From contig NZ_NPJH01000038.1 of the NCBI RefSeq assembly GCF_002251365.1, positions 31,417-95,416 on the forward strand: DNA of 64,000 nt, written 5' to 3'. Positions 10,401-19,082 of the stretch are shown piece after piece. Both the position numbers and the translations under genes were made by a program. Origin of the DNA: Prevotella sp. P3-122. GTDB lineage: Bacteria; Bacteroidota; Bacteroidia; Bacteroidales; Bacteroidaceae. A model generated the notes under the pieces. It worked only from the letters and a program-made list of their open reading frames with translations, did no database searches and had not been told where the DNA came from. Within the stretch, counting starts at the first letter, position 1; every line of letters starts with the position of its first letter.

Positions 10401-12705
10401 CCCGGATAATCTGAACGCTGCATTCAGTGTAACATATATTATCAAGGGCAAGACGGCAGATACTTATGCTACTGCATCACCAGCTCCTGGTGTCGTTGAG
10501 AGCCTGAAGGATATCTATGTAACATTCAATGAGTGTGGGGCATGCGCATGGTCATACGAGATTATGCCTACTATCACATTGCCTGATGGAAGCGTGAAGA
10601 CTCTGACAAGTGAAGAAGCTACCTACGACTGGAATAATCCTGACATACGTGTGGTATGGCTCAAGCTTTCCGAGGCCCTTACTGCTCCTGGCGATTATGT
10701 CCTGAACTTCCCTGCAGGAACTATATTACTGGATGAAGATGTGCCATCTAAGGCAGTATCGTTCACCTATACCATAGAGGCAGGAAACACAATCGACGTT
10801 ACCGTCAACCCAGCTCCGGGTGAGGTAAGCAGCCTTAGCAGCTTCGTTCTCTCGTTCGCTGACGACCCATCGTTAACAAATACCTACTGGAATAATGCTA
10901 TTGATGAGAGTAATGCTCCTTATGTCATCGATGCCGATGGCAACAAGTACGCTTGCACCTACGACTATGACTGGAATGGTGACGAGGAACTGATGGTGAC
11001 ACTCAGCGAGAACATTACAACCGCAGGCAGCTACAAGCTCGTCATACCTGCTGGTGCCGTTATGCTCAATGGTGTGGCTACCGACTCCGATATCAAGTTC
11101 AACTATACCGTAACTGGTGAAGGCGGCAGCTCTGCATGGAATGTCACATCCGACCCGGCAAACGGTTCAAAGGTAACCTCTCTTGAAACTGTTGTCCTGA
11201 CATTCAACGACTTCGACCCAAGCAACGGTATCGAATACGCATACGATGAGCCTATGGTTCTTACCGACCCCAATGGCGTTGAGCATAAGCTGTCGTGGAC
11301 TAACGCCGAGTTCCATAACGGTGCGTATAATGCCGTTAGGATAGCATTGCTGGAGGCTAATGACGATGCATGGACACAGATCGACTGCACAACTCCAGGT
11401 ACATATACTCTTACCATCCCTGCAAACTCTGTATGGGAATACAATAACCAGAGCAATATCATCAACGAGGACCTTGTCTTCACCTGGACAGTTGTAAAGC
11501 CATGGGCTGTTGAGGTAACTCCTGAGAACGGTTCTACAGTGAAGGTTCTCGAGGGTGTCACCGTCACCTTCCCAGACTTCAATACCTCAGATGGTGTAGC
11601 ATACGATGGTGAGACTCCGTTGGTACTCACCGACCCGGATGGTGTTGCACACAAAATCACTCCATACGCTGTAAATCAGTATGAAGGGGCGTATAACGCT
11701 ATCTCGGTAATACTCTTCGATGAGAACAACGAGGAAATAGATGGTAGCAAGCGTGGTACATACACGCTCACCATACCTGCCGGTTGTATCAATGACTATA
11801 CCGATGAAACCAATACCAATACAGAATTCACATTCTCTTGGAATGTAGAGGGTATAGACGTGACTGTCAATCCGGCAAATGGTGCTGAGGTAGAGAGCCT
11901 GAAGCAGATTTCCGTAACATTCGGCGACTATCAGGTTGTTGACTGGAACTGGGCTGCTGTCAGGGAGACTCCGCTGATCTTCTTCGACAACACGGGAGAT
12001 CCTGTACAGCTCACCATCGACAATCTCGACATAGACAACAAGAGCACTAACACCCTGCTCATCACGCTGCCTGAGGAGTACACTGCCGTTGGTACTTACA
12101 GCCTCACTATCCCATCTGGATATGTGGTTGTGAACACAACTACACAGGAGACCCTCGACATGGACCTCAGCTTCTCTTGGAAGATAAAGGGCGAGCCTCT
12201 GACCATCACTCCTACACCGGGTGTTGTTGATGAAATCGGTATGGTATTCATTACCTTCAACGATATCGACCCGAACATAGGTATTGTAATCAACCAGGAT
12301 GCCTACAACGAGAATCCAGCTGTCTTCACCGACAAGGATGGTAAGGAGACCGTGATTGGTTTCCGCCGTATCAACCAGATGTACCCGACAAACAACACTA
12401 TCGCCATCACTCTGCCTGTTGACGACAACATCACCGAGGTTGGCACCTATAAGCTCTTCATCCCTGCCAACACCGTTTACGGCTATCTTGACAAGAGCGT
12501 GGTATATGCTGAGGACATCAACATAGAGTGGACTATCACTACTGCCAGCGGCATCTACGGCATCTTCGCCGGCAAGAACGAGAAGGTAAATGTCTTCACC
12601 ATCGACGGCAAGGCTGTTCTGAAGAACGCCGATGCAAGCGACCTCAAGCAGCTCGCTCCTGGTAAGCTTTACATTATCAATGGCAAGAAGTTTGTCGTTA
12701 AGTAA
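7453..12705 (+). CDS. Very large secreted protein with tandem Ig-like repeats and type IX-like C-terminus
   Basis: About 1750 residues. I chose the ATG at 7453 (MRETYYSKES...) because a signal peptide ending in AKA follows directly; a longer frame from a TTG at 7393 would bury it. After a less regular N-terminal half come about seven beta-sandwich repeats of roughly 100-115 residues (about 10132-12540). Each opens with a P-A-x-G-x-V-x-S-L-like segment, then (I/V)xLTFxD, and closes with GTYxLTIPAGxV. The last 40 residues (TIDGKAVLKNAD...IINGKKFVVK) look like a Prevotella type IX secretion sorting tail, implying export to the surface. A possible TAATTTTG promoter box is at 7377-7384. The ligand or function is unknown. 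Confidence 0.85.
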   Translation: MRETYYSKESLLSRTLMLLALLLTFGWSGAKAEGSGTQDDPYVIKAGETLTMPQMKAFYAKFVVPEDVTTDDAALVLDGLKDMFLKVYSDAAYSTDITQDSWYSGSSPWTLKVPISNGTKAGTTYYFYESFPMNTTNIEVTYGAGAATVEKPLTRLSVTPAEGQNLTASSSLVSLQYSRNDIKVTSCVMEVYSHGTDTPELKATKSLAANVQGAFVSIEPKTQLIALYNEGKLDACDTIKVKVGVKAVSGDNTIWLNGVENSVDEISYIATEKPVMLTKTVNTPGNGLDTFLSWMPADYANGLAQLHFDGALDTQNAPVVKLMYGDIESDGEYYEEVLPVKFFGDNILAVDLRGKLRTPATMNIASLKVYDTITLSVKGVKAADGTFVYSDGVGSLGSFSFDYTYKAVEYATTVDFTPASGASIDNVKSIELWANETGDGKATFAGVQFAYTDGGEAKTVVVPMSQITSEADPDEANATIYTIPVPEFSRDADTQVVLTLTGLSTPDGLDHSADFTATYTTAGHTAAVAAVTSALMVSGDNTIDLITAESIEKLIADSDVKIATSMDDAIGCMQWQVVNTTTGETVKAVYDTTEKNGEGHWTFWVPIDYKFFEGNQYGIILKGWTDATAKNNGEAPIFEQTITVAGATKEYKYSSVTLVEPAELLYSQNEANFSLESAEDKTISFTFSDAVTVDQAFVALGFGETDNCDVAMSNDNKTVTLTIPDYVLSTYTNFTVSMLVKDAEGLVVKGNNGEEDNSFISVYVDAKFNLPYASVVEPAKDATVEKISSIKFGYSKGIGEGTGKIVIMDKLRNTIATQKSMTPVVPADQEDNWDYIPTEIIVNFDKEITAPGTYVVYVPEGVFNLDLSAQGFAVKSNHEETFSLTVDGEVIPEAPANVTVTPAAGNVESLNEIVLTFNDYETCAWTFAVAPTITLPNGETHNIKNYEFGAADNELKCTMPQTLTDEGTYVLTIPAGAVTYNDNPDNLNAAFSVTYIIKGKTADTYATASPAPGVVESLKDIYVTFNECGACAWSYEIMPTITLPDGSVKTLTSEEATYDWNNPDIRVVWLKLSEALTAPGDYVLNFPAGTILLDEDVPSKAVSFTYTIEAGNTIDVTVNPAPGEVSSLSSFVLSFADDPSLTNTYWNNAIDESNAPYVIDADGNKYACTYDYDWNGDEELMVTLSENITTAGSYKLVIPAGAVMLNGVATDSDIKFNYTVTGEGGSSAWNVTSDPANGSKVTSLETVVLTFNDFDPSNGIEYAYDEPMVLTDPNGVEHKLSWTNAEFHNGAYNAVRIALLEANDDAWTQIDCTTPGTYTLTIPANSVWEYNNQSNIINEDLVFTWTVVKPWAVEVTPENGSTVKVLEGVTVTFPDFNTSDGVAYDGETPLVLTDPDGVAHKITPYAVNQYEGAYNAISVILFDENNEEIDGSKRGTYTLTIPAGCINDYTDETNTNTEFTFSWNVEGIDVTVNPANGAEVESLKQISVTFGDYQVVDWNWAAVRETPLIFFDNTGDPVQLTIDNLDIDNKSTNTLLITLPEEYTAVGTYSLTIPSGYVVVNTTTQETLDMDLSFSWKIKGEPLTITPTPGVVDEIGMVFITFNDIDPNIGIVINQDAYNENPAVFTDKDGKETVIGFRRINQMYPTNNTIAITLPVDDNITEVGTYKLFIPANTVYGYLDKSVVYAEDINIEWTITTASGIYGIFAGKNEKVNVFTIDGKAVLKNADASDLKQLAPGKLYIINGKKFVVK

Positions 12706-12734
12706 ACGGAACAGATTTCTGTAATATTCTTATC

Positions 12735-12768
12735 AAGGGCACTCACTTCGTGTGGGTGCCCTTTTTGT
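12735..12768 (+). terminator. Intrinsic terminator of the large surface-protein gene
   Basis: A stem AAGGGCAC / GTGCCCTT around a TTCG-containing loop, followed by a T-run, 30 bp after the stop codon. Confidence 0.8.
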
Positions 12769-12795
12769 GCGTGTTTTCTTATTCTCAGGAAATAG

Positions 12796-12827
12796 TTTGG
12801 TACATGAGAGTTTTTTGCCTATCTTTG
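12796..12827 (+). promoter_or_regulatory. Promoter of the glycosyltransferase gene
   Basis: TTTG at 12796-12799 and TATCTTTG at 12820-12827 with a 20-bp spacer, an almost ideal Bacteroidota promoter. The leader to the ATG at 12853 is only about 20 nt. Confidence 0.75.
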
Positions 12828-12852
12828 CAAAACGAACCTAAACCGCATTGCA

Positions 12853-13875
12853 ATGAGAGAATTACATCCAGCCAAAATAGACGTAGCCGTGCTGCTGCTC
12901 TTCTTCAACCGTCCTTCCACATTCCGCCTTGTCTTCGACGAGGTGCGCAAGGCACGACCCTCCCGGCTGTTCCTTTATCAGGATGGCCCCAGGTCGGACA
13001 AAGACCTGCAGGGAATAGCGGAATGCCGTGCCATTGCAGAGCAGATAGACTGGGAGTGTGACGTTCACCGTATGTACCAGGAAAAGAACGTGGGCTGCGA
13101 CCCGTCTGAATACATATCTCAGAAATGGGCCTTCTCGATAGTCGACAAGTGCATCGTGCTTGAGGATGACGACCAGCCAAGCCAGGCGTTCTTCCCATTC
13201 TGCAAGGAGATGCTCGACCGCTATGAGCACGATGACAGGATATCCATGGTGGCCGGCTTCAATGTCGACGAGGTGACACCCGGCGTGCCCTACAGCTATT
13301 TCTTTACCTCTGTGTGCTCCATCTGGGGCTGGGCATCGTGGCGGAGGGTTATAGACAAATGGGATGGCAGCTATTCGTTCCTTGACGACGAGTTTGCCTG
13401 CCGCCAGCTCGAGAGCCTGATAGAGGCACGTGGCGTGAGGAGCAATTTCATGAAGATTTGCCGTGACCATAAGGCATCAGGAAAAGAATATTACGAGAGC
13501 ATTTTCTGGGCATACATGCTTATGAACAACGGGCTTGCCGTGATGCCCACCCGTAACCTCATAAGCAATGTCGGCGCCACGGCTGACTCCACTCATTATG
13601 GTGCCCTGCAGACAATGCCCCGACGGTTGCGGAGGCTTTTCCAGATGAGGCATTTCGAGATAGAATTCCCTCTTGTCCATCCTACGCATGTCATGGAGTA
13701 TGCCGAATACAAGGAGCATTTCTATAAAGTGAACTGCTGGGGACATCCATGGATAAAAATAGGCCGCTCCATGGAGGAGCTGGCCTATAACCTTGCTGAA
13801 GGCAACTTCAGCGTAATCGTGCGCTCGCTGAGCAAGAGAATTAATAAGTGGATGGGGAAGGAAAAATTCTCCTGA
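12853..13875 (+). CDS. Glycosyltransferase, GT-A fold (HlpA/GNT-I-like)
   Basis: A 340-residue cytoplasmic protein without signal peptide. The N-terminal VLLLFFNRPSTF and a later LEDDDQPS segment (about 108-115) are the nucleotide-sugar fold and DxD-type metal site of a GT-A enzyme. WGWASWRR in the middle is typical of the group often labelled hemolytic protein HlpA-like. It stands alone between its own promoter and a strong bidirectional terminator, so neighbours give no clue to the acceptor. The donor sugar cannot be predicted. Confidence 0.75.
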   Translation: MRELHPAKIDVAVLLLFFNRPSTFRLVFDEVRKARPSRLFLYQDGPRSDKDLQGIAECRAIAEQIDWECDVHRMYQEKNVGCDPSEYISQKWAFSIVDKCIVLEDDDQPSQAFFPFCKEMLDRYEHDDRISMVAGFNVDEVTPGVPYSYFFTSVCSIWGWASWRRVIDKWDGSYSFLDDEFACRQLESLIEARGVRSNFMKICRDHKASGKEYYESIFWAYMLMNNGLAVMPTRNLISNVGATADSTHYGALQTMPRRLRRLFQMRHFEIEFPLVHPTHVMEYAEYKEHFYKVNCWGHPWIKIGRSMEELAYNLAEGNFSVIVRSLSKRINKWMGKEKFS

Positions 13876-13893
13876 GCCCCATCCCTATGAATT

Positions 13894-13932
13894 CTGGATG
13901 CTCCGGACTTCAGGGCTGTCCGGAGCATCCAG
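13894..13932. terminator. Bidirectional terminator between convergent genes
   Basis: A perfect 15-bp stem, CTGGATGCTCCGGAC / GTCCGGAGCATCCAG, lies between the stop of the glycosyltransferase gene and the stop of the convergent GH97 gene. Confidence 0.85.
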
Positions 13933-13933
13933 G

Positions 13934-15898
13934 CTATTCAACAATTACCAGTCCTCCCATGCCCTGGATGGTAACCTTTGCCGTACCGTCCTTGGCAACC
14001 TTTATGGTTTTCATTGTTGGCGTGGGCAGCTCCTCGCCCTTCTTCTTCGGAGCGTCTACGTAGCAAGTCACCGTCTTCCCGGCAAACATCGGCAACGAGA
14101 GCCTAAGCGTCATGGCCTCCTGGGTTCCGTTGAGTCCTGCCACATACCATTTGTCGCCTGTGCGTCGTGCCAATACGACATGGCGTGTGGGATAGCCGTC
14201 TATATACCTGGTCTCGTCCCAAGTGGTGGGAAGGGTTTTGAGGAAGTCTATCTCGAACTGCGGAAGCTCATCTAGGTTGTTTGGGCACATGGCGACACAG
14301 TTGACGCTTGTCTGTATGACTATACCTGAAGCAATCTCGAAGATGTCTGATGTGTAGCGTGGATGTCCGCTCTTGTTGTCCTGGTTCATGCGCTTGTTCA
14401 TGATGATGCCGCCCCAGTCGGCACTGCCAAGGGCATTGCGTGAGAAGGGGTGCATGGTGAGCTCGAAGCCCTCCTGACGGGCATGGTGGTCGGTGAAGCG
14501 TACGTTCTCAGATGCCAGCAGGGCCTCGGAGGAGACATAGTTGGGGTACATGCGCTCCCATCCGCGTGGAATGGTGCATCCGTGGAAGATTACCTGCAGC
14601 CCGTAGCGGTTGGCGTCGACGAGGATGTCCTCATACAGTTTCATCATCTCCTGCTTGTCGCTGCCAAAGAAGTCCACCTTTATTCCGGCAATGTTGTGGA
14701 GCTTCATCCATGCCATCTCCTCATCGCGTGCATACGATGTGTTCATCCTTCCGCGCGGTCCTTGTGGGGCATCGTTCCAGAAGCCGTTGGAGTTGTACCA
14801 TAGCAGCAGGCGTACGCCCTTCGACTGTGCGTACCTCGACAGCTCCTCTATGCGGCTGCGGCCTATCTGCTTGTCCCACAGTCCGTCAACAAGACAATAC
14901 TCATAGCCCATGGTTGCCGCAAGGTCGATGAACTTCACCTGGTCGTCGTAGTTCACCGAGCCGTCCTGCCACATCAGCCAGCTCCAAGTGTAGCGTCCGG
15001 GCTTATACTCCTGAGACGGCTTGTAAAGCGGCTCGACAAGGTCGTAGGGTATTGTTGTCTCTACGATGGGCTTGAGTGTGTTGCCTACGGTGATGGTTCT
15101 CCACGGCGTGCTTCCCGGTACGGTGATGCCCACAAACTCGCTGCCAAGTCCGTTCATTTCTGTCTTGTTCGGGAAAGCGATGGTATATCCCTTGCCTTTC
15201 TCGTAGTCGGAGAGGTGGCATCCCGCATAGTTGCTGCCATTGCCGGTCTCGCCAACGAGCACCCATCCGTCATCGCCGATATGGAAAAGACAGGGCAGGG
15301 TATATCCCTCGCCAAACTTCGACTTCACGTCCATTGGGGTATCGGCGGTGTATTCCTCCTCGTATGATGGCTTTGTACGCTCCCATCCCACCATGGTCTC
15401 GCTTTGCGGGCAGATGAAAGTGGTGGTGTGGTCGGGGAAGTTGAATGCGCTGGCCTCACCGTAGATGACGGCACATTTTGGGTTGTCACCATTGCCGCGG
15501 TGCAGAGTATACCTGTATGCGACATCGTTGTCGGAAACCATGAACGTCACGGTCATGTCCATCTTCTTCCCGTTAGTGAACACTATGTCGGTCTTGTTCG
15601 CAACGTAGTGGGACGAGGATGTCTTTGTCCTCGTCATGGTGTACGAGCGGTCCACCTTGCTCTCGTCTGCCGACTTGATGGTCAGTCCCTGTGTGTAGTC
15701 ACCGATATTGGTGCGCAGGCCAAGGGCTGACGGGGTAAGCATGGGTTTCTCGTCGTAGGTTACGGAGTATGCAGCCTTGCCGCCATTGTCGGTTATCACT
15801 ACGGCAAGCCTGCCGTCGGGGGATGTCACCTTGACATCCTTTGCCATAACGGTGGCTGCCGCCATAGCTGATAGGGATAATAGAATAGCTTTCTTCAT
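13934..15898 (-). CDS. Glycoside hydrolase family 97, retaining type
   Basis: A 654-residue exported enzyme with a signal peptide (cleavage after VMA). Layout is the GH97 one: N-terminal beta-sandwich (to about 280), catalytic barrel, C-terminal beta domain. Asp409 in GIKVDFF sits where retaining GH97 enzymes have their nucleophile, and Glu458 in VSSEAL fits the acid/base. Inverting SusB-type alpha-glucosidases lack that Asp, so an alpha-galactosidase-like, calcium-dependent retaining enzyme is the better guess. It probably acts in the periplasm. A related enzyme is encoded at 51.4 kb. Confidence 0.88.
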   Translation of the reverse strand: MKKAILLSLSAMAAATVMAKDVKVTSPDGRLAVVITDNGGKAAYSVTYDEKPMLTPSALGLRTNIGDYTQGLTIKSADESKVDRSYTMTRTKTSSSHYVANKTDIVFTNGKKMDMTVTFMVSDNDVAYRYTLHRGNGDNPKCAVIYGEASAFNFPDHTTTFICPQSETMVGWERTKPSYEEEYTADTPMDVKSKFGEGYTLPCLFHIGDDGWVLVGETGNGSNYAGCHLSDYEKGKGYTIAFPNKTEMNGLGSEFVGITVPGSTPWRTITVGNTLKPIVETTIPYDLVEPLYKPSQEYKPGRYTWSWLMWQDGSVNYDDQVKFIDLAATMGYEYCLVDGLWDKQIGRSRIEELSRYAQSKGVRLLLWYNSNGFWNDAPQGPRGRMNTSYARDEEMAWMKLHNIAGIKVDFFGSDKQEMMKLYEDILVDANRYGLQVIFHGCTIPRGWERMYPNYVSSEALLASENVRFTDHHARQEGFELTMHPFSRNALGSADWGGIIMNKRMNQDNKSGHPRYTSDIFEIASGIVIQTSVNCVAMCPNNLDELPQFEIDFLKTLPTTWDETRYIDGYPTRHVVLARRTGDKWYVAGLNGTQEAMTLRLSLPMFAGKTVTCYVDAPKKKGEELPTPTMKTIKVAKDGTAKVTIQGMGGLVIVE

Positions 15899-15940
15899 GT
15901 TTTTTGTATTATAGGTTTTTCTTATTGGTTTTGTAGGGTA

Positions 15941-16669
15941 TTATAACACTTGGAATTTCATTCCGATGGACAGTCCGAAGACATCCCAGAACTTGGCCTC
16001 TCCGTTGCGGTAGAATTTCATGAAGTATATGTCGCAAGTGCTCAGCTCGTAGAATGCCGTTATGCTCTTCACGGCCTTGCGTCTGCTGTTTGGGATAATC
16101 TTCGTCACGCGCTGTCCAACGAATATGTTCGGCCTGAACTTGGTTGAGAAAGGATAGTACCCGCCAGAGTATTTTGTTGGCTGCTTCGCCCAGAACTCGT
16201 GACCGTAGACGGTGTTGAAGTATAGTCCGCACTCCAATGGCTCCAAGGCCCATCCGCGCCGAAGGTATATCGACCATGGGATGTAGTTCTGCTTTAGCGT
16301 CATGGTGACCTTTGCGCGATGGGAGTCGTATTTGGGTATGTAACCGATGAGCAGGTGGGTCTCCCACTGCCGGCGTTTGCCGTAGTCCCATCCCACGCCT
16401 ATCGATACCAGTCCCATGTTGCCGGCAAACTGCATGATGTGCTGCGTGGGTATGAGACTTGCCCAGTGTTGGCGCATGTAGTGTACCCTCTTGTCGTACT
16501 TGCTTGTTCTTGTGGCAGAGTCAAGAGGATGATTGATGTCGGCAAGAGAGTCTGCGCCAATGTACAACTGTGAGTCGCTGACACGTGTGCTGTCGGTATT
16601 GTTGTCTGCCAATGCATTGACAGGAGCCAATATGGCCATGATGGCAAGGCTAAAGACGAACCACTTCAT
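15941..16669 (-). CDS. Small secreted protein of unknown function, coupled to the phosphoesterase gene
   Basis: I place the start at the ATG at 16669, giving a 242-residue protein with a clean signal peptide (MKWFVFSLAIMAILA...LADNN). The next in-frame ATG lies further upstream, inside the preceding gene. The mature part is rich in aromatic and alternating residues (LLIGYIPKYDS, SIGMKFQVL at the end), suggesting a small outer-membrane beta-barrel; the terminal hydrophobic strand fits. The gene overlaps the 3' end of the phosphoesterase gene by 20 bp, so translation is likely coupled. I do not recognise a named family. Confidence 0.65.
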   Translation of the reverse strand: MKWFVFSLAIMAILAPVNALADNNTDSTRVSDSQLYIGADSLADINHPLDSATRTSKYDKRVHYMRQHWASLIPTQHIMQFAGNMGLVSIGVGWDYGKRRQWETHLLIGYIPKYDSHRAKVTMTLKQNYIPWSIYLRRGWALEPLECGLYFNTVYGHEFWAKQPTKYSGGYYPFSTKFRPNIFVGQRVTKIIPNSRRKAVKSITAFYELSTCDIYFMKFYRNGEAKFWDVFGLSIGMKFQVL

Positions 16670-17483
16670 TGCTGTAACCTTTAGGAGTGATGACAAATAT
16701 GCGGTATTCACGCTTTGATGCCGACGCTACCTCGTAATAGATGACTCCGTTGCCGAAGAAGTCGTGCTCCTCGGTATGGTGACCGTGGCCATACATGCAG
16801 AACAGCAGGCCCGGGAACTGCGTGATGTAGTAGTTGAAAGGCTTCACGACATTGTTGTTGAACTGCTCGCTAAAGGGTGCGGCGTGCATGCAGACAATGG
16901 TGCGGTCGAAGACGGTGGTGTCGGCAATGGCCTCCCGCTCCATGAAGTCGAAGTCGGGAATAGGCTCGGAATAGTCGTATTCAATGGCATTGGTGTTCAG
17001 GCATACTATCTTTATCCTTCCGGCGACAAAGCTGAAATCGTTGTTGCCGTACATCTTTGCGTATGCCTCATTGCCTGTGCCCAGGCAGTCGTGGTTGCCC
17101 TGCATGACGACATACGGCTTGTTGAGCCTCTCCATCTTCTTGCGTGTCCAGAGATATTCCTGCGTGGAGCCAAAGTCGGTGATGTCGCCGAGATGCACCA
17201 CGAAATCGATGCTGTCCCTGCGGTTGATGTCGTCAATAATCGCCCCAAGGTCGTTGTACCACTGATGGGAGTCGCTTATGAAGGCTATGCGCACGGTGTC
17301 ACGTCCTGCGCACGTCTTCTCTATAGTGGCGATGTTGTTTTGGTTGATATTTGTCGCACCAGTTATACGGGTGTCGTAAGGGTGTATGTCAAATACGGTG
17401 TCGCACGACGGCAACAGCAGCACTGTCATTAGCAGTATTACTGCAAGCTTTATAATAGGTTTAGTTAGACGGGTTATGTTCAT
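16650..17483 (-). CDS. Calcineurin-like metallophosphoesterase lipoprotein
   Basis: The preferred ATG is at 17483, giving a 277-residue protein with a lipoprotein signal (hydrophobic run ending LLPSC). Earlier in-frame ATGs would destroy that signal. The metal-binding motifs of the family appear in order: DSH, GD near VVHLGDITD, GNHD, an isolated CMHA, and GHGHH at the end. It probably cleaves a phosphomono- or diester at the outer membrane or in the periplasm. It overlaps the following secreted-protein gene by 20 bp. Confidence 0.85.
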   Translation of the reverse strand: MNITRLTKPIIKLAVILLMTVLLLPSCDTVFDIHPYDTRITGATNINQNNIATIEKTCAGRDTVRIAFISDSHQWYNDLGAIIDDINRRDSIDFVVHLGDITDFGSTQEYLWTRKKMERLNKPYVVMQGNHDCLGTGNEAYAKMYGNNDFSFVAGRIKIVCLNTNAIEYDYSEPIPDFDFMEREAIADTTVFDRTIVCMHAAPFSEQFNNNVVKPFNYYITQFPGLLFCMYGHGHHTEEHDFFGNGVIYYEVASASKREYRIFVITPKGYSNEVVRL

Positions 17484-17596
17484 TTGGCTTCTTCGGTCAT
17501 TATGTCTTGGACAGTGATGTCCAAACATCTGGGTACAAAGATACGGCTTTTTGTCTTTAAAACCATGACAAGACAAGTATTTTTCATTTTTTAAGT

Positions 17597-17700
17597 AGGG
17601 TATCCAGTTTGTTGTACCCAAAATGGAACTGTTCCTGATTTACTCTGACTACATGCTTGCAGAAAATACATTGACCAGCACGCGCTTACAGCGCGACTAA
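17597..17700 (-). repeat. Partial miniature inverted-repeat element (family member D)
   Basis: The sequence from AGGGTATCCAGTTTG to CACGCGCTTACAGCGCG is the reverse complement of the right arm of the longer element at 47770-48121, covering about 100 bp. It stops where the palindrome array begins, so only one arm is present. Confidence 0.7.
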
Positions 17701-17717
17701 ATGAAGGCTTTTACCAG

Positions 17718-17817
17718 GCAAAGCTTTGCGTTAGCGGTTGCAAAGCTTTGCATTGGCGATTGCAAAGCTTTGCGTGGGCAGTTGCAAAGCTTTGCGTTGG
17801 CGGTTGCAAAGCTTTGC
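17718..17817. repeat. Array of five perfect palindromes GCAAAGCTTTGC with 22-bp period
   Basis: The 12-bp palindrome occurs at 17718, 17740, 17762, 17784 and 17806, each separated by a 10-bp spacer of the type GTT(A/G)GCGGTT. The copies are identical while the spacers vary. The rest of the gap up to korB (17818-18036) shows no credible gene or motif. Confidence 0.9.
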
Positions 17818-18036
17818 GCCAGAGGTGGGCTAAACTGGCACTGAAATCGTCAGTACTATTCTGGATAATAGAAAAGGGAGGACAGACTCAACATACGGGG
17901 CATTGTAGCCCTCGGAAAATCTGCAGAACCGGCAAATGGCCCGTAATGAGTTTATGCAAGAACAAAAAACAGGGTAAGCCATGCCCTACGGTGTGGTTTA
18001 CCCTGGTTGATGATAGGTGTTGTCAGACAGTGAAGA

Positions 18037-19056
18037 TTATTTCACTTCCCAGATATCGTTGGTCTCAAGTAGCTCCTCAAAGTTGTGGTATTTCTTCTGC
18101 TTGCTCACCTCTGCAATCTGCTCGTTCACGGCCTCGTCGTATGTTGGAGCCTCTACGTCGCGTATCACTCCGAGTGCCACGGGGAAGCCGTGCTCGTTGT
18201 CCATCATGGCGAGCTTCAGCTGCAGGGTGTTGTCCTCGCAGTGGGCATCGTGAACGAGGATGTCGTCGACGGTGATGCCGTTCTCGCCAATCTTCACCAC
18301 TTTCAGTCCGAAGCCCTCCTGCATGAGTCCGTACTCGTTGTTCTCGCCGAAGATGAGCGGCTGGCCATGACGAACGTAGATGGCGTTGCGTGCCCTTCCC
18401 TCCTTTTTATATATGGAGTCGTAGGCACCGTTGTTGAAGATTACGCAGTTCTGAAGTATCTCGCACACGGAGGCTCCGTGGTGCTCGTGGGCAGCCTTTA
18501 GTATGGCTATGGTCTCGGGGCCGTCAGTGGCTACGGAGCGTGCGAAGAAGCGGCCGCGGGCACCGAAGCACAGCTCGGCAGGGCGGAATGGGTCCTCGAC
18601 AGTGCCGTATGGGCTGGACTTCGACACGAAGCCTCGCGGAGAGGTTGGACTGTATTGTCCTTTGGTTAGTCCGTATATGCGGTTGTTGAGCAGTATCATG
18701 TTGAGGTTAATGTTTCGCCTCATGGCATGTATGAAGTGGTTGCCGCCAATGGCAAGGCCGTCACCATCACCGCTGATTTGCCAGACGGTAAGGTTTGGGT
18801 TCACGACTTTCGCACCTGTGGCGATGGCCGCCGCGCGCCCGTGTATGGTCTGCATGGCATAGGTGTTGACATAGTATGGCAGTCGGCTTGAGCATCCGAT
18901 ACCCGATATCACTGCCGTCTGATAGGGCGGTACGCCAATCTCGGCCATGGCCTTCTGCAGGCTTGCCAGGAAGAAGTGGTCGCCACATCCCGGGCACCAT
19001 CTTGGCTGCCCTTTCTTGAAATCGTTGGCTGTATAGTTCATGATGTATTGTGTCAA
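18037..19056 (-). CDS. korB: 2-oxoacid:ferredoxin oxidoreductase, beta subunit
   Basis: A 339-residue thiamine-diphosphate-binding subunit. It opens with WCPGCGDHFFL, the cysteine motif of the family, and contains the TPP signature GDGDGLAIGGNH with a following NN. With KorA it oxidatively decarboxylates a 2-oxoacid (most likely 2-oxoglutarate) to the acyl-CoA, reducing ferredoxin, or runs in reverse under anaerobic conditions. It follows korA by 26 bp. Confidence 0.92.
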   Translation of the reverse strand: MTQYIMNYTANDFKKGQPRWCPGCGDHFFLASLQKAMAEIGVPPYQTAVISGIGCSSRLPYYVNTYAMQTIHGRAAAIATGAKVVNPNLTVWQISGDGDGLAIGGNHFIHAMRRNINLNMILLNNRIYGLTKGQYSPTSPRGFVSKSSPYGTVEDPFRPAELCFGARGRFFARSVATDGPETIAILKAAHEHHGASVCEILQNCVIFNNGAYDSIYKKEGRARNAIYVRHGQPLIFGENNEYGLMQEGFGLKVVKIGENGITVDDILVHDAHCEDNTLQLKLAMMDNEHGFPVALGVIRDVEAPTYDEAVNEQIAEVSKQKKYHNFEELLETNDIWEVK

Positions 19057-19082
19057 TGGTTATTGTGTCGCCGTTGCGGCCG

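Noticed and set aside
17718..17817. CRISPR array
   Set aside because: The repeat is a 12-bp palindrome with 10-bp spacers, far shorter than CRISPR repeats and spacers, and there are no cas genes in the window.
17748..18275. Plus-strand open frame of 175 codons over the palindrome array
   Set aside because: It begins within the tandem palindromes and runs antisense into korB. It has no promoter, and its composition reflects the repeats.
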